The notes: generated by a model from the sequence alone, not told the origin. Positions 12,141 to 24,778 are shown, numbered from the stretch's first letter. The stretch: 64,000 bases of DNA from Entrophospora sp. SA101 (GCA_958430865.1 CAUDNR010000047.1:74601-138600); one strand, 5' to 3'. Numbers and translations: made by a program.

Positions 12141-12988
12141 CCTAATAGGAATGTGATCATCAATTAAAAAATTCAAAAACCTTTATTTTGTTCCAAATTG
12201 TCCATTTTTATATATAAAAAATTTGCATGTAACATGACAGTTTTGGAGTTAACATAATAAAATTGTGCAACTTTGAGGCTTGGTAACATGACATATCAAC
12301 AAATGAAATCATTATTTTTCAGTGCTACATTTCCATTTTTGGAGGATCTGAAGGGTCTACATGGCCAATAAAAAGTTGTGGGACTAAGTGACTTGCGCAG
12401 GACCTCAGTTAATTAAAAAGTTGTAATTTCTACCTTGAATATTTTATTTAAAAAATTCAATTTTTATTATGAAAATACTTGAAGATTTGCTGGTGTTTTT
12501 ACAAGATCACTGCTCCATTTTCACCATACCAGTTCAATTATAATTATCCAAGGTCCTACTTGCACTATAACAAGATTGTCATCATTATGCAAAATTGTTA
12601 TGCTAATCAAATTTAGTAATTATTTTTCAAAAAAACTGCTGATAATTGCCAAATATGATTAGAACATAAAATTCCCATTATCATATGAAGAATCATCTAT
12701 TGCTATGTTTCAAATAGCTGCTTTTCATTTTTTAAATAATAAATTTTTCATTATGTGTAAATTGTAGATATTGCCACAACTATTTTATTTTTAGAAATAT
12801 TAATAAAAAATATCAATTATAACCTAAAACAAATGAAAGCTAATTATTTGGTGTAATTTTAGGGAAATACTAATGTTGCAACAAATAAATCGAACAGAAC
12901 TACCTTAGACAAATATGATAAAACAGTTTAAAAAATAATAAAATAATGATGGTGATAAGAGGAGGAATAAATACATAAATACAAAATA
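12141..12988. other. AT-rich intergenic sequence
   Basis: This is the 3' flank of the second F-box gene. No coding or repeat signal is strong enough to report. Confidence 0.5.
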
Positions 12989-14959
12989 TTATTTTGATTT
13001 AAAAGTAATTTTAAAGAATTTATCATCTGCAAAACTCTTAACCTCAATTTTAAAATTATTAATTGATTTTCTAGTCTTCATTCTTTGTCCATAATCTCCC
13101 AAAATTTCTATATGCTGATTTAGTTCAAGTTGTTCACTAAAATATTGTAAATGTTTAAATGGTAGATGACAAAAATGCTTTAATAATTCAAAAATGTAAT
13201 GTCTTGAGATGAACCAATCCATTTCTAAATATTGAATATTTGTATATATGAATAAATTGATGAACCGTAAAAATATTGTGTTTGCATCATAGATTTTATT
13301 ACGTTGAATTGGTAAAAAATTGTCAATGGATTTCAAGCTCAACTTGACCAATTTAAGATGATCATTATTTGATTTTACTTTATTATCATTATTATTATTA
13401 TCATCATTATTATTATCATTATTATTATTATCGTTATGATTATTATTAACATTGGTAGTATTATTATTGGTTACTGATAATTTTCTTGTGAATGTTGTTG
13501 TTGAAATCATTGAATAATTAGAATAATTACACACATTTCCATTTATATTATAATTATAACCATCATTACAATAATCTTCATCTCCATCACCTTCATCATC
13601 TTGATTTTCATTATCATCATCATCATGTTGACAAATTTGTCTTGGATATAATGTGGAATTATAATGTTCAAGAAAATCCAGGAATTCTTCTAGACCACCA
13701 GCAGTACCAACTGTTAATGATAATTCACGTAAATTTGGACAAAAATCCTTTATTGATTCTATTATATAGGGATTTGTTTTAAAATAAAATTCTAGTGTCA
13801 AAGATTTCAACTTTTCACCAACTTTTTGCATGATTTGGAGAAAATAATCAGTGAATGGATATTCTTTTACTCGAGAATAATAACTTAAATGTAAACAATT
13901 CAAATTTGGGAAATTTGATTTATGAAGAATCCTCATTATAAATCTGATTTGTTCCTTATCAAAACTCAACTTTAATCTTTTAATAGATGGATATTGATCA
14001 GGTATTGTGAAATTAGAATAATCATAATAATCATAATAAACAGGAGTTGTAAAATATGATAAATTAAAGTCAATCAATGAATTGGATTGATTTTGCATTA
14101 GACTTATAATTACTCCAATATTATCATAACTGGTACCTTCTAAACTAAACTTTCTCAAGGATTTTTGCTTTTCTATTAGATTAGCTAACTGTTTAACAGA
14201 TTTATCTGATGATTTATGCCCATAATTATCAATTATCATGTTGGAAATATTGTGTGAATATTTAGCTAATCTGCGTAGAAATTTTCCATTGAGAATTTTT
14301 CTTTTATAAATTAAAATTTTAAGATGTGATAAACATTGTTTGGCATTAGGATAACTTGGTAAATCTTGAAATAAATCATTATGAAAACTGATATCTCCAA
14401 TTGATAATTTGACAATTTTATTGGATCTTGAGATGAACACTTTACACAACTCTGCCACTAAATGCATTATATAGGAGGGAGTGACATCTCCCTCATCATC
14501 ACTATCTAAATCATTACTACTTAGATCATTATCTTCATCACTAACAACAGTATCAGTTGATTGAACTGATGGATAATAAATATTATTGTTATCACTATAG
14601 TAATTTTCTCCATATTGATATCTAACCCATTCAGTTGCAGCTTCATGTAATTCTTTGACATCTATCTCCCTTAAATAAGAAGGATAATCAAAGGCTGTTT
14701 TTGATTGTGGAAATTTAGGAATATTACTTTCTAATAAAAATTTTACTGATTTTGGACTTAGATATGATACATATACTGAAATGATTTTATAAAGTTTACT
14801 AGAGTCGATGCAGAATGAAAATGGAGCCATCCATAAAAGTTTTGTGCCTATATTACACCATAATCTATTCACCAAAGACATTGATCTTAAGCTTGAAATA
14901 TAGTTCTTATTATATAAAAATATATTCTCTATTACGTCTTGTGGTATTTCTTGTACCAT
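12989..14959 (-). CDS. F-box protein with Asn/Asp-rich insertion
   Basis: A single-exon gene of 656 aa starting MVQEIPQDVIENIFLYNKNY, which is an F-box (to about residue 48, ending RLWCNIGTKLLWMAPFSF). The remainder has scattered Leu-rich repeats of the F-box/LRR-like type. Two acidic low-complexity stretches interrupt it: a Ser/Asp run around residues 130-160 and a long Asn/Asp run (NNHNDNNNNDNNNDDNNNND) at roughly 510-540. Family knowledge points to substrate recognition in an SCF ubiquitin ligase. It is divergently arranged with QCR8, 315 bp apart. It belongs to the same broad family as the gene at 3678-5195, but the two are not close copies. Confidence 0.85.
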   Translation of the reverse strand: MVQEIPQDVIENIFLYNKNYISSLRSMSLVNRLWCNIGTKLLWMAPFSFCIDSSKLYKIISVYVSYLSPKSVKFLLESNIPKFPQSKTAFDYPSYLREIDVKELHEAATEWVRYQYGENYYSDNNNIYYPSVQSTDTVVSDEDNDLSSNDLDSDDEGDVTPSYIMHLVAELCKVFISRSNKIVKLSIGDISFHNDLFQDLPSYPNAKQCLSHLKILIYKRKILNGKFLRRLAKYSHNISNMIIDNYGHKSSDKSVKQLANLIEKQKSLRKFSLEGTSYDNIGVIISLMQNQSNSLIDFNLSYFTTPVYYDYYDYSNFTIPDQYPSIKRLKLSFDKEQIRFIMRILHKSNFPNLNCLHLSYYSRVKEYPFTDYFLQIMQKVGEKLKSLTLEFYFKTNPYIIESIKDFCPNLRELSLTVGTAGGLEEFLDFLEHYNSTLYPRQICQHDDDDNENQDDEGDGDEDYCNDGYNYNINGNVCNYSNYSMISTTTFTRKLSVTNNNTTNVNNNHNDNNNNDNNNDDNNNNDNKVKSNNDHLKLVKLSLKSIDNFLPIQRNKIYDANTIFLRFINLFIYTNIQYLEMDWFISRHYIFELLKHFCHLPFKHLQYFSEQLELNQHIEILGDYGQRMKTRKSINNFKIEVKSFADDKFFKITFKSK

Positions 14960-15274
14960 TGTTATTCTTTAGAATTTTAACTATGCTATGAATACTATTT
15001 ATATGTAATAAAGCAACAATAAATTTTTATTTTGTGTTTATTTTTTTGTCAAACGAAACAATCTTGGTTTTAAAAAAAAAAAAAATCTCATTGTTTTTTG
15101 CTTTCAAATTTATTGTGGCACGTTAAAAAAAAAGTTAAATTCAATTACAAAGTAAAGTGGATAAGAAATTTCTTTTATATTTGATAATATCAACAATAAT
15201 AGAAACTCTTTTCATACATATTACAAATTTATTTAATTCTCAGAAAAAAATATTCAAAAAGGCGTTATTAAATC

Positions 15275-15544
15275 ATGGGGCAAGAACATCCTTGGTGGGG
15301 AAATTTTGGTGGTCCAAAACAAAAAGGTATTGTCACCTATTCACTATCACCTTATCAACAACGACCTTTTGCAAATGTGTTTAAAGAAGGAGTATTTAAC
15401 GTTTATAGAAGAACTAAAGCTCAAATATTTTACGTTGGTGTTCCCATTTCAATTGGTTATTTAATTTATGATTACCATAAGAAAAGACATGAATATTTGT
15501 ATTCAAAAGCTGGTAAAGAAGAATTAGATAAATTACTTGAATGA
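15275..15544 (+). CDS. QCR8: Ubiquinol-cytochrome c reductase subunit 8 (complex III)
   Basis: An uninterrupted 89-aa protein of the UcrQ/QCR8 family, close to the usual fungal length. The N-terminal signature HPWWGNFGGPKQKGIVTYSL and the motif SPYQQRPFANVF are diagnostic. One transmembrane helix (about residues 50-66, FYVGVPISIGYLIYDYH) follows, and the C-terminus EYLYSKAGKEELDKLL is typical. It is a small structural subunit of the mitochondrial inner-membrane bc1 complex, contacting cytochrome b and the ubiquinone site region. The ATG at 15275 matches the family's start; the longer overlapping frame from 15157 is unrelated. Confidence 0.95.
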   Translation: MGQEHPWWGNFGGPKQKGIVTYSLSPYQQRPFANVFKEGVFNVYRRTKAQIFYVGVPISIGYLIYDYHKKRHEYLYSKAGKEELDKLLE

Positions 15545-15772
15545 TTATAATATTATAGTATTTATATTATGTTATAATTAAATAAATCAAAAGAATTATT
15601 TTTGCACCGTTCTTTTCATTAATTCATTCTTAAAAAAAAATATTATGTTTATTAATTTAAATGAAAGAATAAAAAAAATATACACTACTACATATACATT
15701 TATAAACATTAATATTTATTATAACATATAACAAATAAATCTATTATTATTATTGTAAATTAGCAAATGTTC

Positions 15773-15812
<40 letters not shown>

Positions 15813-16280
15813 CATTTTCTGTAAATGACTTTTTTTCCTTGGCTAAAAAAAAAAATTTAATATCTGGAAAAAGAAAAACGAAGTTGTATATATATATTGT
15901 GAGGAAAAAGAAAGAAACAAAGCTTTAGTGAATTCAGATTAATTTTTTTTAAAAAAAAAAAAAATACAAAAAAAAAGAATCTGATAAATAGTAATTTATA
16001 AATAATAGAAATAGTAAAATAAAAAAAAAATATAAAATAAGTAATACAACGAATCAGTTTAATGTGGAGGAAAAAATAAATTTTTGTTTTTTTAACATTT
16101 CAAATCATCAAAATCTAATCGAAGTCCTTTTAAGCTATAAAAAATGACTATATTATTAAATCTTGTTACAAATAAAGAAAGGAAAAGCAACAAACAAATA
16201 ATAGCAATGACATAACATAGATGAAAAAACAAGAAATATATTTATCAGAAACAATTAAATGTCCTTCCTTTAATATAAAT
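15545..16280. other. Convergent 3' flanks of QCR8 and CUL3
   Basis: AT-rich, with an (AT)n tract at 15776-15809 and long poly-T/poly-A runs at 15943-15976. The left breakpoint of the 18.9-kb duplication falls inside the poly-A run near 15952. No gene was seen. Confidence 0.7.
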
Positions 16281-19200
16281 TTATGCAAGATAATTATAGA
16301 CACGTCTATTAATAATAACAATAAAATAAATAAAATTAATAATTAATTAATTTAAATATATATATATAATATATTACAGTAATTATTTATTTACCTATCA
16401 CCGCTTGCTCTTTCTAAATATTCTCGTTCAATTAAAGCTTCAATTCTTTTCTTAATCATTGGAGGGCTAGGTACAAATCTTGGTTGTAATTGTCTTGAAA
16501 CTTCGCCAACCAAGTTATTATGTTCCATAGTTTTACGATCTTTCATGATTCTTACAATTGCTGCTTCTGTTTGATGTTTCCTAGCTTCTTCGACCTTTTC
16601 TCTTGTATCTTTTCTTTCACCTTCCGTCTCTACTTTGCTTGCAACTGTTTGAATCTTAATACGTTGATAGTTTGCTGTAAAATCAGCATTGTAATAGAAT
16701 ATATCTCCATTATTTATCTCTTTTGATTTAGGTTCCTTTAATAAAATTTTATATTTAGCACAAGCCAAAGACTGAAGATTACGCTTTAAATCTGTTTCTG
16801 GAATATCACTTTCACCTTTTATTTGCTTTTTATATATGATAATAAATAATTTATAAATTAGTAATGATAATGATAATCTAATAATAAAAAATAAATAAAA
16901 AATTCTAATTACCTCATATGATAAACCCTCGCCATCAAGTAAATCATTAAACATTAGTAAAACAACCATTTGATATGTTGACACGTTGATTTCATGTTTA
17001 CGTGCTTTAAAGGTAGCTCGAATATCAGCATTTCCCTAAATAAAATAATGATAAATCAAAGTATTAAAAAAAGATTAAAGTCGTAAGAAATAAATTTTAT
17101 CTGTGCACGCATACCATATTAGATTGCCATGTTAGCCTTCGACCACTATGTCGTGCTAAATAGAACCTTTGGAAATTTTCGCAGGCTTTGGTTATTTCTT
17201 CGGGGAAATTGCACCTTGGACTTGCTGATAAATTCATAGGCCAAAAAGTAGACGTAAGTACCGTGACGCTAAGTTCTAATTTTGGTCGCTGTAATTTTTT
17301 TAGAGAAAAATCACTTTTGTTTTAATAAGGAAGTTTAAATGGTTAAATTTTTGAAATTGTTAAATTTAATACAAACATCTGAATAACTTTTATCCAAAAA
17401 TTCTTTAAAGTCTGCCATAGTATCTAGTGAAATTCTCATATCATTAAACATTCCTTCAAGTTTAGTGGTAAATTGATATCCGCACTCAATCTTTTAGCAA
17501 TAAAATGAATGAATAAATATATACACGCATACACGCACCCTAATTACTAATTAGTTATCAATACATAATAAAAAACCAAAATACCTTAAGTTTTCCTATC
17601 ATTCCTCTTTCTGCGTCATCACTGACACTACGACCTAATAATAATCGTTTAGCTAAATGTTGTTTATAATATCGTTCAAACACATCTTTTTCCCCAATGA
17701 AACGGAATAATGTGATTGTTTTGTCCAGCACATTATCCACTTCCTCTTCTGTTTTCTATAATAATTAATTCATTATTTGTGTAAATAATAAATAATCAAT
17801 TTTATCAATATGAAATGATTATCCGATGCTCTACAAATGTATATGCATACCCCTTTTAATCCTTTCTTGAGATTATCATCAATAAATAATGAAATAAATT
17901 CTGGTGATTTAGAATTATTGTTTATGAAAAATTCAAATGCCTAATAATCAAATATAATCAAATATTATATAATTATATAACTTATAAATTTATATTTATA
18001 AGCATATAGATTTTATATTATTAACCTCATTAAATGATGTTTGAAATGATTTATCGCTTGACAAAGCAAGGTTCTGAACTTTATCGAATTTATCTTTAAG
18101 ATCTAAAACTTCTTGAACCCATCGTATTGCAGCAATAGTTCCAGTCTGTTTTTCACCATTAGAGGCATTATTTGATCCTTCACCGGTAGTATTTGACGAA
18201 CTACTTGTCACTTTTTCATTTATTCCTTTACCAAGTTCACGTATATAATTACTGATCGAGGTTTTCATTTCTTCGTGACCTTTCGACACTCGTCCAAATA
18301 ATTTGTACATTCTTGCCAAATCTAATAATAATATTATATATATGTTTTTTAAATATTATAAATAAAACATTGTATACACGTCTATATTTAAATACTTTAC
18401 ATACCGTCCATTTTCTCATTTCTTAACATTGGTATCAAACCTGAGTTCTCCATCTATAATTAATATAATTGGTTTAAAATTTCAATTGATTATATTATAA
18501 TTATAATAATATTGATTAAATATATGCATGTAAGATAATTACATCAATTACTGTCTTGAGATGTTTTGAAATTAATTCTTCTTCAACAATTGCCCTAATT
18601 TTAGCCTCTGTAGTAGAAGATAAATAATTGCGAACTCTCTGTTCTTCCTCGATAAGTCTTTTTTCTACCTATATTAATTCATTTTTTTTTTAATAATAAT
18701 AATATGATAAAATAATAGTTGATTGATCATGTAAAATTTAACAAACCTTTTTCATATATTCTGGTGCATCACAATCGCTTACAAGCATTTGACCTTCAAC
18801 TCTGTAATATTCTGCACTAGTTTCTAAAAACCGACCTTCAAAATCAATATCGTATACAGTGCTTCCAGTATCTGCATCTATTAATTGTAATAGCATATCC
18901 ATTGCTGCCTTCACACTTGATCGTTCGATCATCTCATTTTCACGTTCAAGTTTAATTTGCTGTAGAAGAACTTCTAGAAGATGTGTTTGAATCGGGTATT
19001 TTTGAGATCGAACAATTGTATCCCTAAAAAGTTCCAAACCTAAATCATATACCAAAGGTACATTTGCAGATTTGGCATATACACGATCCTTTTATGTAGT
19101 GTGTTTAATTTGTTAAATATTGCCTATGAATTGAAAAATTACTCGAAAATACATTTGATTCACAAAAAAAAAGGGGAGAAATAAAATTTTCCGAAAGCAA

Positions 19201-20010
19201 TAATTAATTAATGTGTATAAATAATTACCATATACATAAGTATATCCCTTATCATAAGCATACAAGTTGTATGGTCTTCCCAAACTTTCTTTAATACCTC
19301 TAAAAATTTTGCACCACCAGCTACATTTGTATGGTTTGCATGTGAACTGCTTGCACCAGATTTTGGAAAAGCAGGTACAACATGTGCGAAAGCAACTTCT
19401 TCTAAATGTTGAGTAATAACATCCTTAACTCCGTTATATAATTTATCGCCATTCTTATGGAGTACCATGTTATAAGCATTACGATATAATTCTTCAAAAC
19501 TTAGGATCGATGCATTTTTTCTGTGAATTTCCCTAATGGCTTGTGCTAAGCGTTCCCAATTATCGCTAAATTGACTATCGGCTGCATTCTGTGAATGATG
19601 AAACATTGTTTTTTTAATTTAAAGTTAATATGTAAGTTATTGATTAGCAAATAAATGTTATTTGTTACGTAATAAAAAAAAAACTAAAAAACAACAACAA
19701 TAATTTATGATAAATTTCTAAAAAAAGTTTAATAAAAAATTAAAAAAAATTTAAAATATAGTTATATAAATGGTGTTGTTGACGTTTTCTAAATTCGAAA
19801 ATAACTTAAATTAATCTCAATATCGTATATTCTATATAATCTATAATAAATGATATCTAGATTTTGAACCTTATATTCGTCTAATACTAGATCACACAAC
19901 AAACAAGTTCTCATGATCTATAACTTAAAGTTGATTTCAAAAAAAACTACACTCACAGGTCTCTTTGGTGGCTTTATTTTTCCTTTAGAAGCCGGACGTC
20001 GAGTGCTCAT
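16281..20010 (-). CDS. CUL3: Cullin-3, scaffold of BTB-type ubiquitin ligases (copy A)
   Basis: Thirteen exons join in frame to 784 aa: 20010-19957, 19588-19229, 19088-18747, 18668-18543, 18453-18405, 18321-18026, 17940-17851, 17755-17585, 17490-17377, 17288-17115, 17035-16913, 16825-16395 and 16305-16281. The N-terminus [18 protein letters not shown] leads into cullin repeats. The cullin homology region shows [19 protein letters not shown] and [13 protein letters not shown], with a C-terminal winged helix. [17 protein letters not shown] carries the expected neddylation lysine (K728). The last 25-nt exon supplies the conserved cullin tail ending YNYLA; without it the protein would stop at GDR. 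CUL3 bridges Rbx1/E2 at its C-terminus and BTB adaptors at its N-terminus. A Ser/Asn-rich insertion sits near residue 335. Length fits animal and fungal CUL3. Confidence 0.93.
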
Positions 20011-20641
20011 ATTGTTTATAGGTAGGTTAATAGAAAAATTATAAAGCTACGCTTTAAAGCAAAAGGAAAAATTTTCCTTAATCCGGAATATTTTTATAAA
20101 CAATTTTTATATAAAGCGTTATAGATGAATTATTCTTAAATTTATTTGCTTTTACGATTTTCCAACGATTTGATTGTTGTTTTAAAATAGATAAGAAAGA
20201 GTTAAAAAAGTTAATAAATATTAAAGAGTTATTTTTTTTTTGAAAATATAAATATGTGGGGGCTATTGAATAAGATTCCCAATTCAGAGTACTGCGGTTT
20301 CCTATTTGCGTCGTATGTATACTGCAATGTCGCAGGACAAATATCACACTAGTACTAGAAAAATAAATATAAATTCGGGAAAAATGCGACTAACTAGTCA
20401 CTTTCGCGTGATAAAAAAACGATTATTATTAATATTTTATTTTTTACAATAGTAAATTCCTTACAATCAAAAAATGATTTTTTTGCAAATTCTCTCAATT
20501 GAGTGATAATTTCTTATATTTTATTTATCAAAAAAATTTTAAAAATTATATGCAATCTTCCACAGTTGACTGTGACTCATAATCACTCGCTGTATTCAAA
20601 TCAATGGATGACTCTTTAAAAAGACTAGCTTTTTGGGTCAT
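20011..20641. promoter_or_regulatory. CUL3 upstream region
   Basis: This is the 5' flank of CUL3, shared with the left side of the Fanzor relic. A partial palindrome GCGACTAACTAGTCAC lies near 20386. It could be part of a transposon end, but no matching end was proven. No other gene was seen. Confidence 0.35.
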
Positions 20642-21815
20642 GGATTACAATTGATTCAACTAAACCAACGCCTTATGATTTAAATCGTATTCCCTTTTTA
20701 CCAGATGGCATATGGAAGAGCTTTAAATATGTAACTTCTTCATCTTCTAAAAAGCTCCATTCGTGAAAGCTCTTAAAACCAGACTTTACTCTAATTGGAG
20801 AAAAAAGTAAACAATAATAAAATGGATTTGTGCTATTCGCTGGACATACAACCAATGCTTAAGAACAGTTAATATTGATATAAAAAATAAAATAAATGAA
20901 AATTATATCAATAAATCTGAAAAATTTACATCCATTGACTCTAGTCTCGAATGGGTTCATAGCACCTTTTATGGTATTAGAGATGCAACAATGATTGGCC
21001 TATTATTGAATAGTTATAAGTCAAATATTCTCCAAAAAAAAGCCAATTGTCATTACAGAGGTTGGAGGACTATTCATTCCTCAAAGATATTAATTAAATC
21101 AAGTGAGAAAATACCTGAAATAAAATATGACTATCATCTCGCCATGAATCGTCTTGGCGAATTCTACTTATGTATCCCTAACCACCTGGAATTAAACCCG
21201 ATAACCAAGGTCCTAAATTTTCGGTGGTTGAAGAGAAATAGAGGTGCTGACATTATTTTTCTGATCCAGAAGTGAGAATTTTCATGGCTGTATATAGTCC
21301 AAGTGGCGAGGTTATAGAATGGGAAAATCAAAAAATAAATAGATTATATCGCTTGTGCTTGCATTATGATAGAATTCAAAGTGAAGGAACTCTATTCATG
21401 GTAAAGCAAATAAGCGTAAAAGGATACAAGCTTTGTTGATACATGCTCTAGATCCACAAGAAAATTCGTAATCTGGTGGATGAGTATTGAAAATTTGCAA
21501 TGGTTATATGAAACCATCATGTTAATTTACTTCCTCAATTTAAAACACAAGACATACCAAAAATGACAGTTTTAAAAAGATCCAATCTAAAAAATGATGA
21601 CCTGGACATACTTCCATAAATCTTGCGATTATCTTTGTCATCTGCACCGGAAAATACACTTGTAAAACATGTGGATGTTGTGGACGTATCAAACAAAATC
21701 TTGATCCTTAAAACGTTTAGATGTACATCTTGCAAATCAACCATTAAACAGAGTCCCTTAACATGTTTTTAAAATGCATTACAGAAGTATGTCAAGAATC
21801 GCTCACAAAACGTTA
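20642..21815 (+). pseudogene. Degenerate Fanzor (TnpB-like RNA-guided nuclease) gene, copy A
   Basis: Pieces in shifting frames line up in order with TnpB/Fanzor proteins. First comes an N-terminal leader (DSTKPTPYDLNRIPFLPDG), then the helical region (RWTYNQCLRTVN) and IKSSEKIPEIKYDYHLAMNR with RLGEFYLCIPNHLEL. RuvC-I follows as DPEVRIFMAVYSPSG, then KINRLYRLCLHYDRIQS and KKIRNLVDE. RuvC-II is LLPQFKTQ, and a zinc ribbon reads TCKTCGCCGRIKQN..FRCTSCK. There are many stops and frameshifts. The RuvC-I Asp remains, but the RuvC-II Glu reads Gln and the RuvC-III acidic DRD-type motif reads KQS, so it cannot be an active nuclease. Fanzors are eukaryotic descendants of transposon TnpB. No transposase and no clear element ends or guide-RNA region were found. 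Confidence 0.8.
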
Positions 21816-23052
21816 AGGCTTACACTGAAGCATCCCATTGTAAACTATCTATGTGGGACTTGTACCAAGATATAGTATTTTTAATTTTAAATTCAAAGGT
21901 TTGCGTTAAATTTGTAGCATGCATGATGGAAGTTCTATTTATCACGTCTATCACTTCGTGACGATCTCGAAATTGTGTTGTGTGACTGTATTGTTTTAAA
22001 GTACTTCGGTATTAATATATTCAAATAAACTTTGTAATTATATGTAAGATGAAAAAAAATAATATAGTTTCTTCTCTAATGAAATAATTTTTCTATTAGA
22101 AGCAAAGGAATTTAAATAGCGACTTCGCTTTATTAGAAAAAAAACCTTTTTCCCATATAATCACAGATGAGACTCTACCATTAGATGTAAAATCAAACAT
22201 AGATTGTTATTTAAACATGTGGCATCTCTAATATGTCAATATCTAAAGAGGTATTCTTCATGGAATTATTAAACTATTTTTTATATATAATTTAATTACA
22301 GGTAAGTAATTTCTTACTCTCTTATGAATAAAGGCTATCTTTTATATTACAAATTCAAGAAAAACTGCAGATAGATGTAATTTTTATTGAATGGAATATT
22401 GACGCCTTATTTATCTATCTATTAATACTTGTTTTTATTAATAGTTATATATGCAATTAATTATTTGAGTACAACATAATATGATGAATGAACACAGTCA
22501 TACTATTATTAAATATTATTACTTTATAACCAATTCATAAATGGAACATTTATGCAAATTTCTTTGATTTAACTTTCTCTAACGTAATGTCATCAAATAT
22601 AATAATGGCAAATTGAAAGCAGTATTATCATTAGCAGTAGCATTAGCAGTAGAACAAGAATAAGATGACAGTGATAGTGGTAATATAGGAATAAACTCTC
22701 GTGTATATATATATTTATTTACACATTAAATTTTTTGTTCGTTGTGATCACCGTTACACGTTCCATATAAATCTTGATTTCCCTGAAATTTCTAATTTTG
22801 GTAAAAATGTAAATTTTATTTTGTCACATTTTATATCCAATAAATTAAACATCCCCATGCTTAAATTTGTGTGATTTGTGTGTGTGATACAAACATATTG
22901 TTAAAAATCATTTGTTTATTTTTGACAATTTAATTATTTAACAAATAAAAAAAATTATTTTAAAAAAAAAATTAATCATTAAAATCATAATCGTTGCCTT
23001 GCAAAAAATATAATAAATATATGTAAATAGTGTACATTTGAAATAATCTTGA
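21816..23052. other. AT-rich flank between Fanzor relic and TMA46
   Basis: A small hairpin word AGCGACTTCGCT lies near 22,120. The 3' untranslated region of TMA46 must lie at the right end. Nothing else was recognised. Confidence 0.4.
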
Positions 23053-24640
23053 TTATTCATCATCGTCGTTATCTTCTTCACCATCGTTAACAATATTATC
23101 CGATGTATTATTATTTTTACTGTTATTGTTACTACTGCTACTGCTGCCACCTTCCCCATAAGGATTGTCTGACCTATTCTCATTTTCATCAACAGCTTCT
23201 TGGCCATATACTAATTGTTCTCCTTCATGTTCTTCTGTATTATCACTGTCATTATCATCGACTTCGTCATCTTGTTTATATTTAGAAAGATCCCAGCCTT
23301 CATCATCGTCATCATCATCAATTGATTGATTAACAAGATCTGGGTTAAATGTGAAAAGATCACGACCTGACATTCCTTGTGATTTCCCTGCCTTGAATGC
23401 AGCTTCTTTGGCAGCAAGTTTAAGTTCCTTGTCTGCGTCTTGTTTGGCTTTACGATTTTTCTTCCATTCTGTAAAACTCTCAAAAGTAACTGGTGTAAGA
23501 TTAGATCCTAAATTATGTCGCTACAATAATAATAATAATGGCATCATCATTATTAAGCATAACTTAATAATCAACGAAAATTATAATTATAGTGTAAATA
23601 TTTACTTCAGTTTCCAAAAATTCTTCGAGCGTTATCTCATCGATTTCTTCTTCCTTAACTTTTTTGCTCTTGAGCACAAACCCTGGTGGAAGAGCGTGTT
23701 TATATTTACAAGCTTTTCCTAATTTATTCAAATATAAAAGTAATTTTTAATTCAGAAATATTTTTTCCAAAATAAAGCTCATTTTTAATAATAATAATAA
23801 TAATAAATAATAGGTAATACGAACAAATCTTTAATAGATCAGCTCACCTCCATTTGGACATTCCCAAAACCATCCATATTTTTGATTTTCGATTGCCTCC
23901 AAGAAATATTTACATACAATATCTGTTGTTGTTTTAGGATTACCATGTTTTGACGTAACAACTTCTTCCAATTTTTTCTGATCCCATTTATCAATCGTGT
24001 CTAATATTAATTAGTGACAATAATGTTAATAGTAAGATGGTTGCAATATTTACCACATAAATCATTGATACAATATTCATATGTACACATAAATGTACAT
24101 GAATAGAACTAACACTTACCATTTTTTTTTGCTTCGTCAGCCCTAGCATCAGTGTACAGATCAATCTTTGTACTTTTTCTTTCTACCGCCATATCATGAG
24201 AAAATTTACATTTATCACCTTTTTGACATTGACCAGCTTTAAAAAATTGACATAATACAGTTTTAGGGTCGACGCCAAACGGTACCTTTTGTACTTGAAC
24301 AGGTTTAAATAATTCTGCAAGTTCTTCTTTCTTTTTTTGTTCTGCTGCTTTCTTATTTGCGAGTGCTTGTTTTTCTTGTTCTTTTTCTTTCTATATAAAT
24401 CATGCATTTTTTTTTAGAAAATTAATTTTACAAAAAAGTCATTAAAAAACAATTTTAATAAAATACCAGTGCTTTGTTATTTCCTGGCTGCATCACTTGA
24501 TTTTGAATCTGTTTGATTTGTTGTTGGACCTTGGCAGATTTCTTTTTATTTTTTAAACCAAAGGTCTTGTCCTCAACAATCTTTTGTTTATCTTTTTGTT
24601 TTGATTTATCTGATTGTTGATTAGTTTTCTTGGGAGGCAT
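23053..24640 (-). CDS. TMA46: TMA46/ZC3H15 (DFRP1) CCCH zinc-finger protein (copy A)
   Basis: Five exons (24640-24467, 24390-24120, 24000-23848, 23718-23606, 23520-23053) give 392 aa. The basic N-terminus [20 protein letters not shown] is typical. Zinc finger 1 is C105-x7-C113-x5-C119-x3-H123 and zinc finger 2 is C178-x17-C196-x6-C203-x3-H207. The following segment [20 protein letters not shown] plus [13 protein letters not shown] is the DFRP motif that binds and stabilises the GTPase DRG1/Rbg1 on ribosomes. The last exon ends in an acidic Asp/Glu/Asn/Ser tail. It acts in the cytoplasm in translation. Its start lies 138 bp from the divergent GRC3 start. Confidence 0.93.
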
Positions 24641-24778
24641 TTTGACAAAATTTTATCGAGTTAATGGTTGATTAAATCTTTCAAACAAAAATTTTTCAGT
24701 ATTAGTATTATAGTGTACGTGTAACCTGATCTACGAGAAGAGAAAAAGTTTTTTTTTTTTTAATTTTTAAAAAAGGAA
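24641..24778. promoter_or_regulatory. Divergent promoter between TMA46 and GRC3 (copy A)
   Basis: Only 138 bp separate the two ATG codons, so both genes must use this interval. It has a long poly-T tract just before the GRC3 start. No named binding site is claimed. Confidence 0.6.

Noticed and set aside
15157..15384. 75-codon frame overlapping QCR8
   Set aside because: Different frame from a clearly identified QCR8 protein.
22938..23483. Minus-strand frames rich in Met, Ile or Asn
   Set aside because: Off-frame readings of the acidic last exon of TMA46 and its 3' flank.
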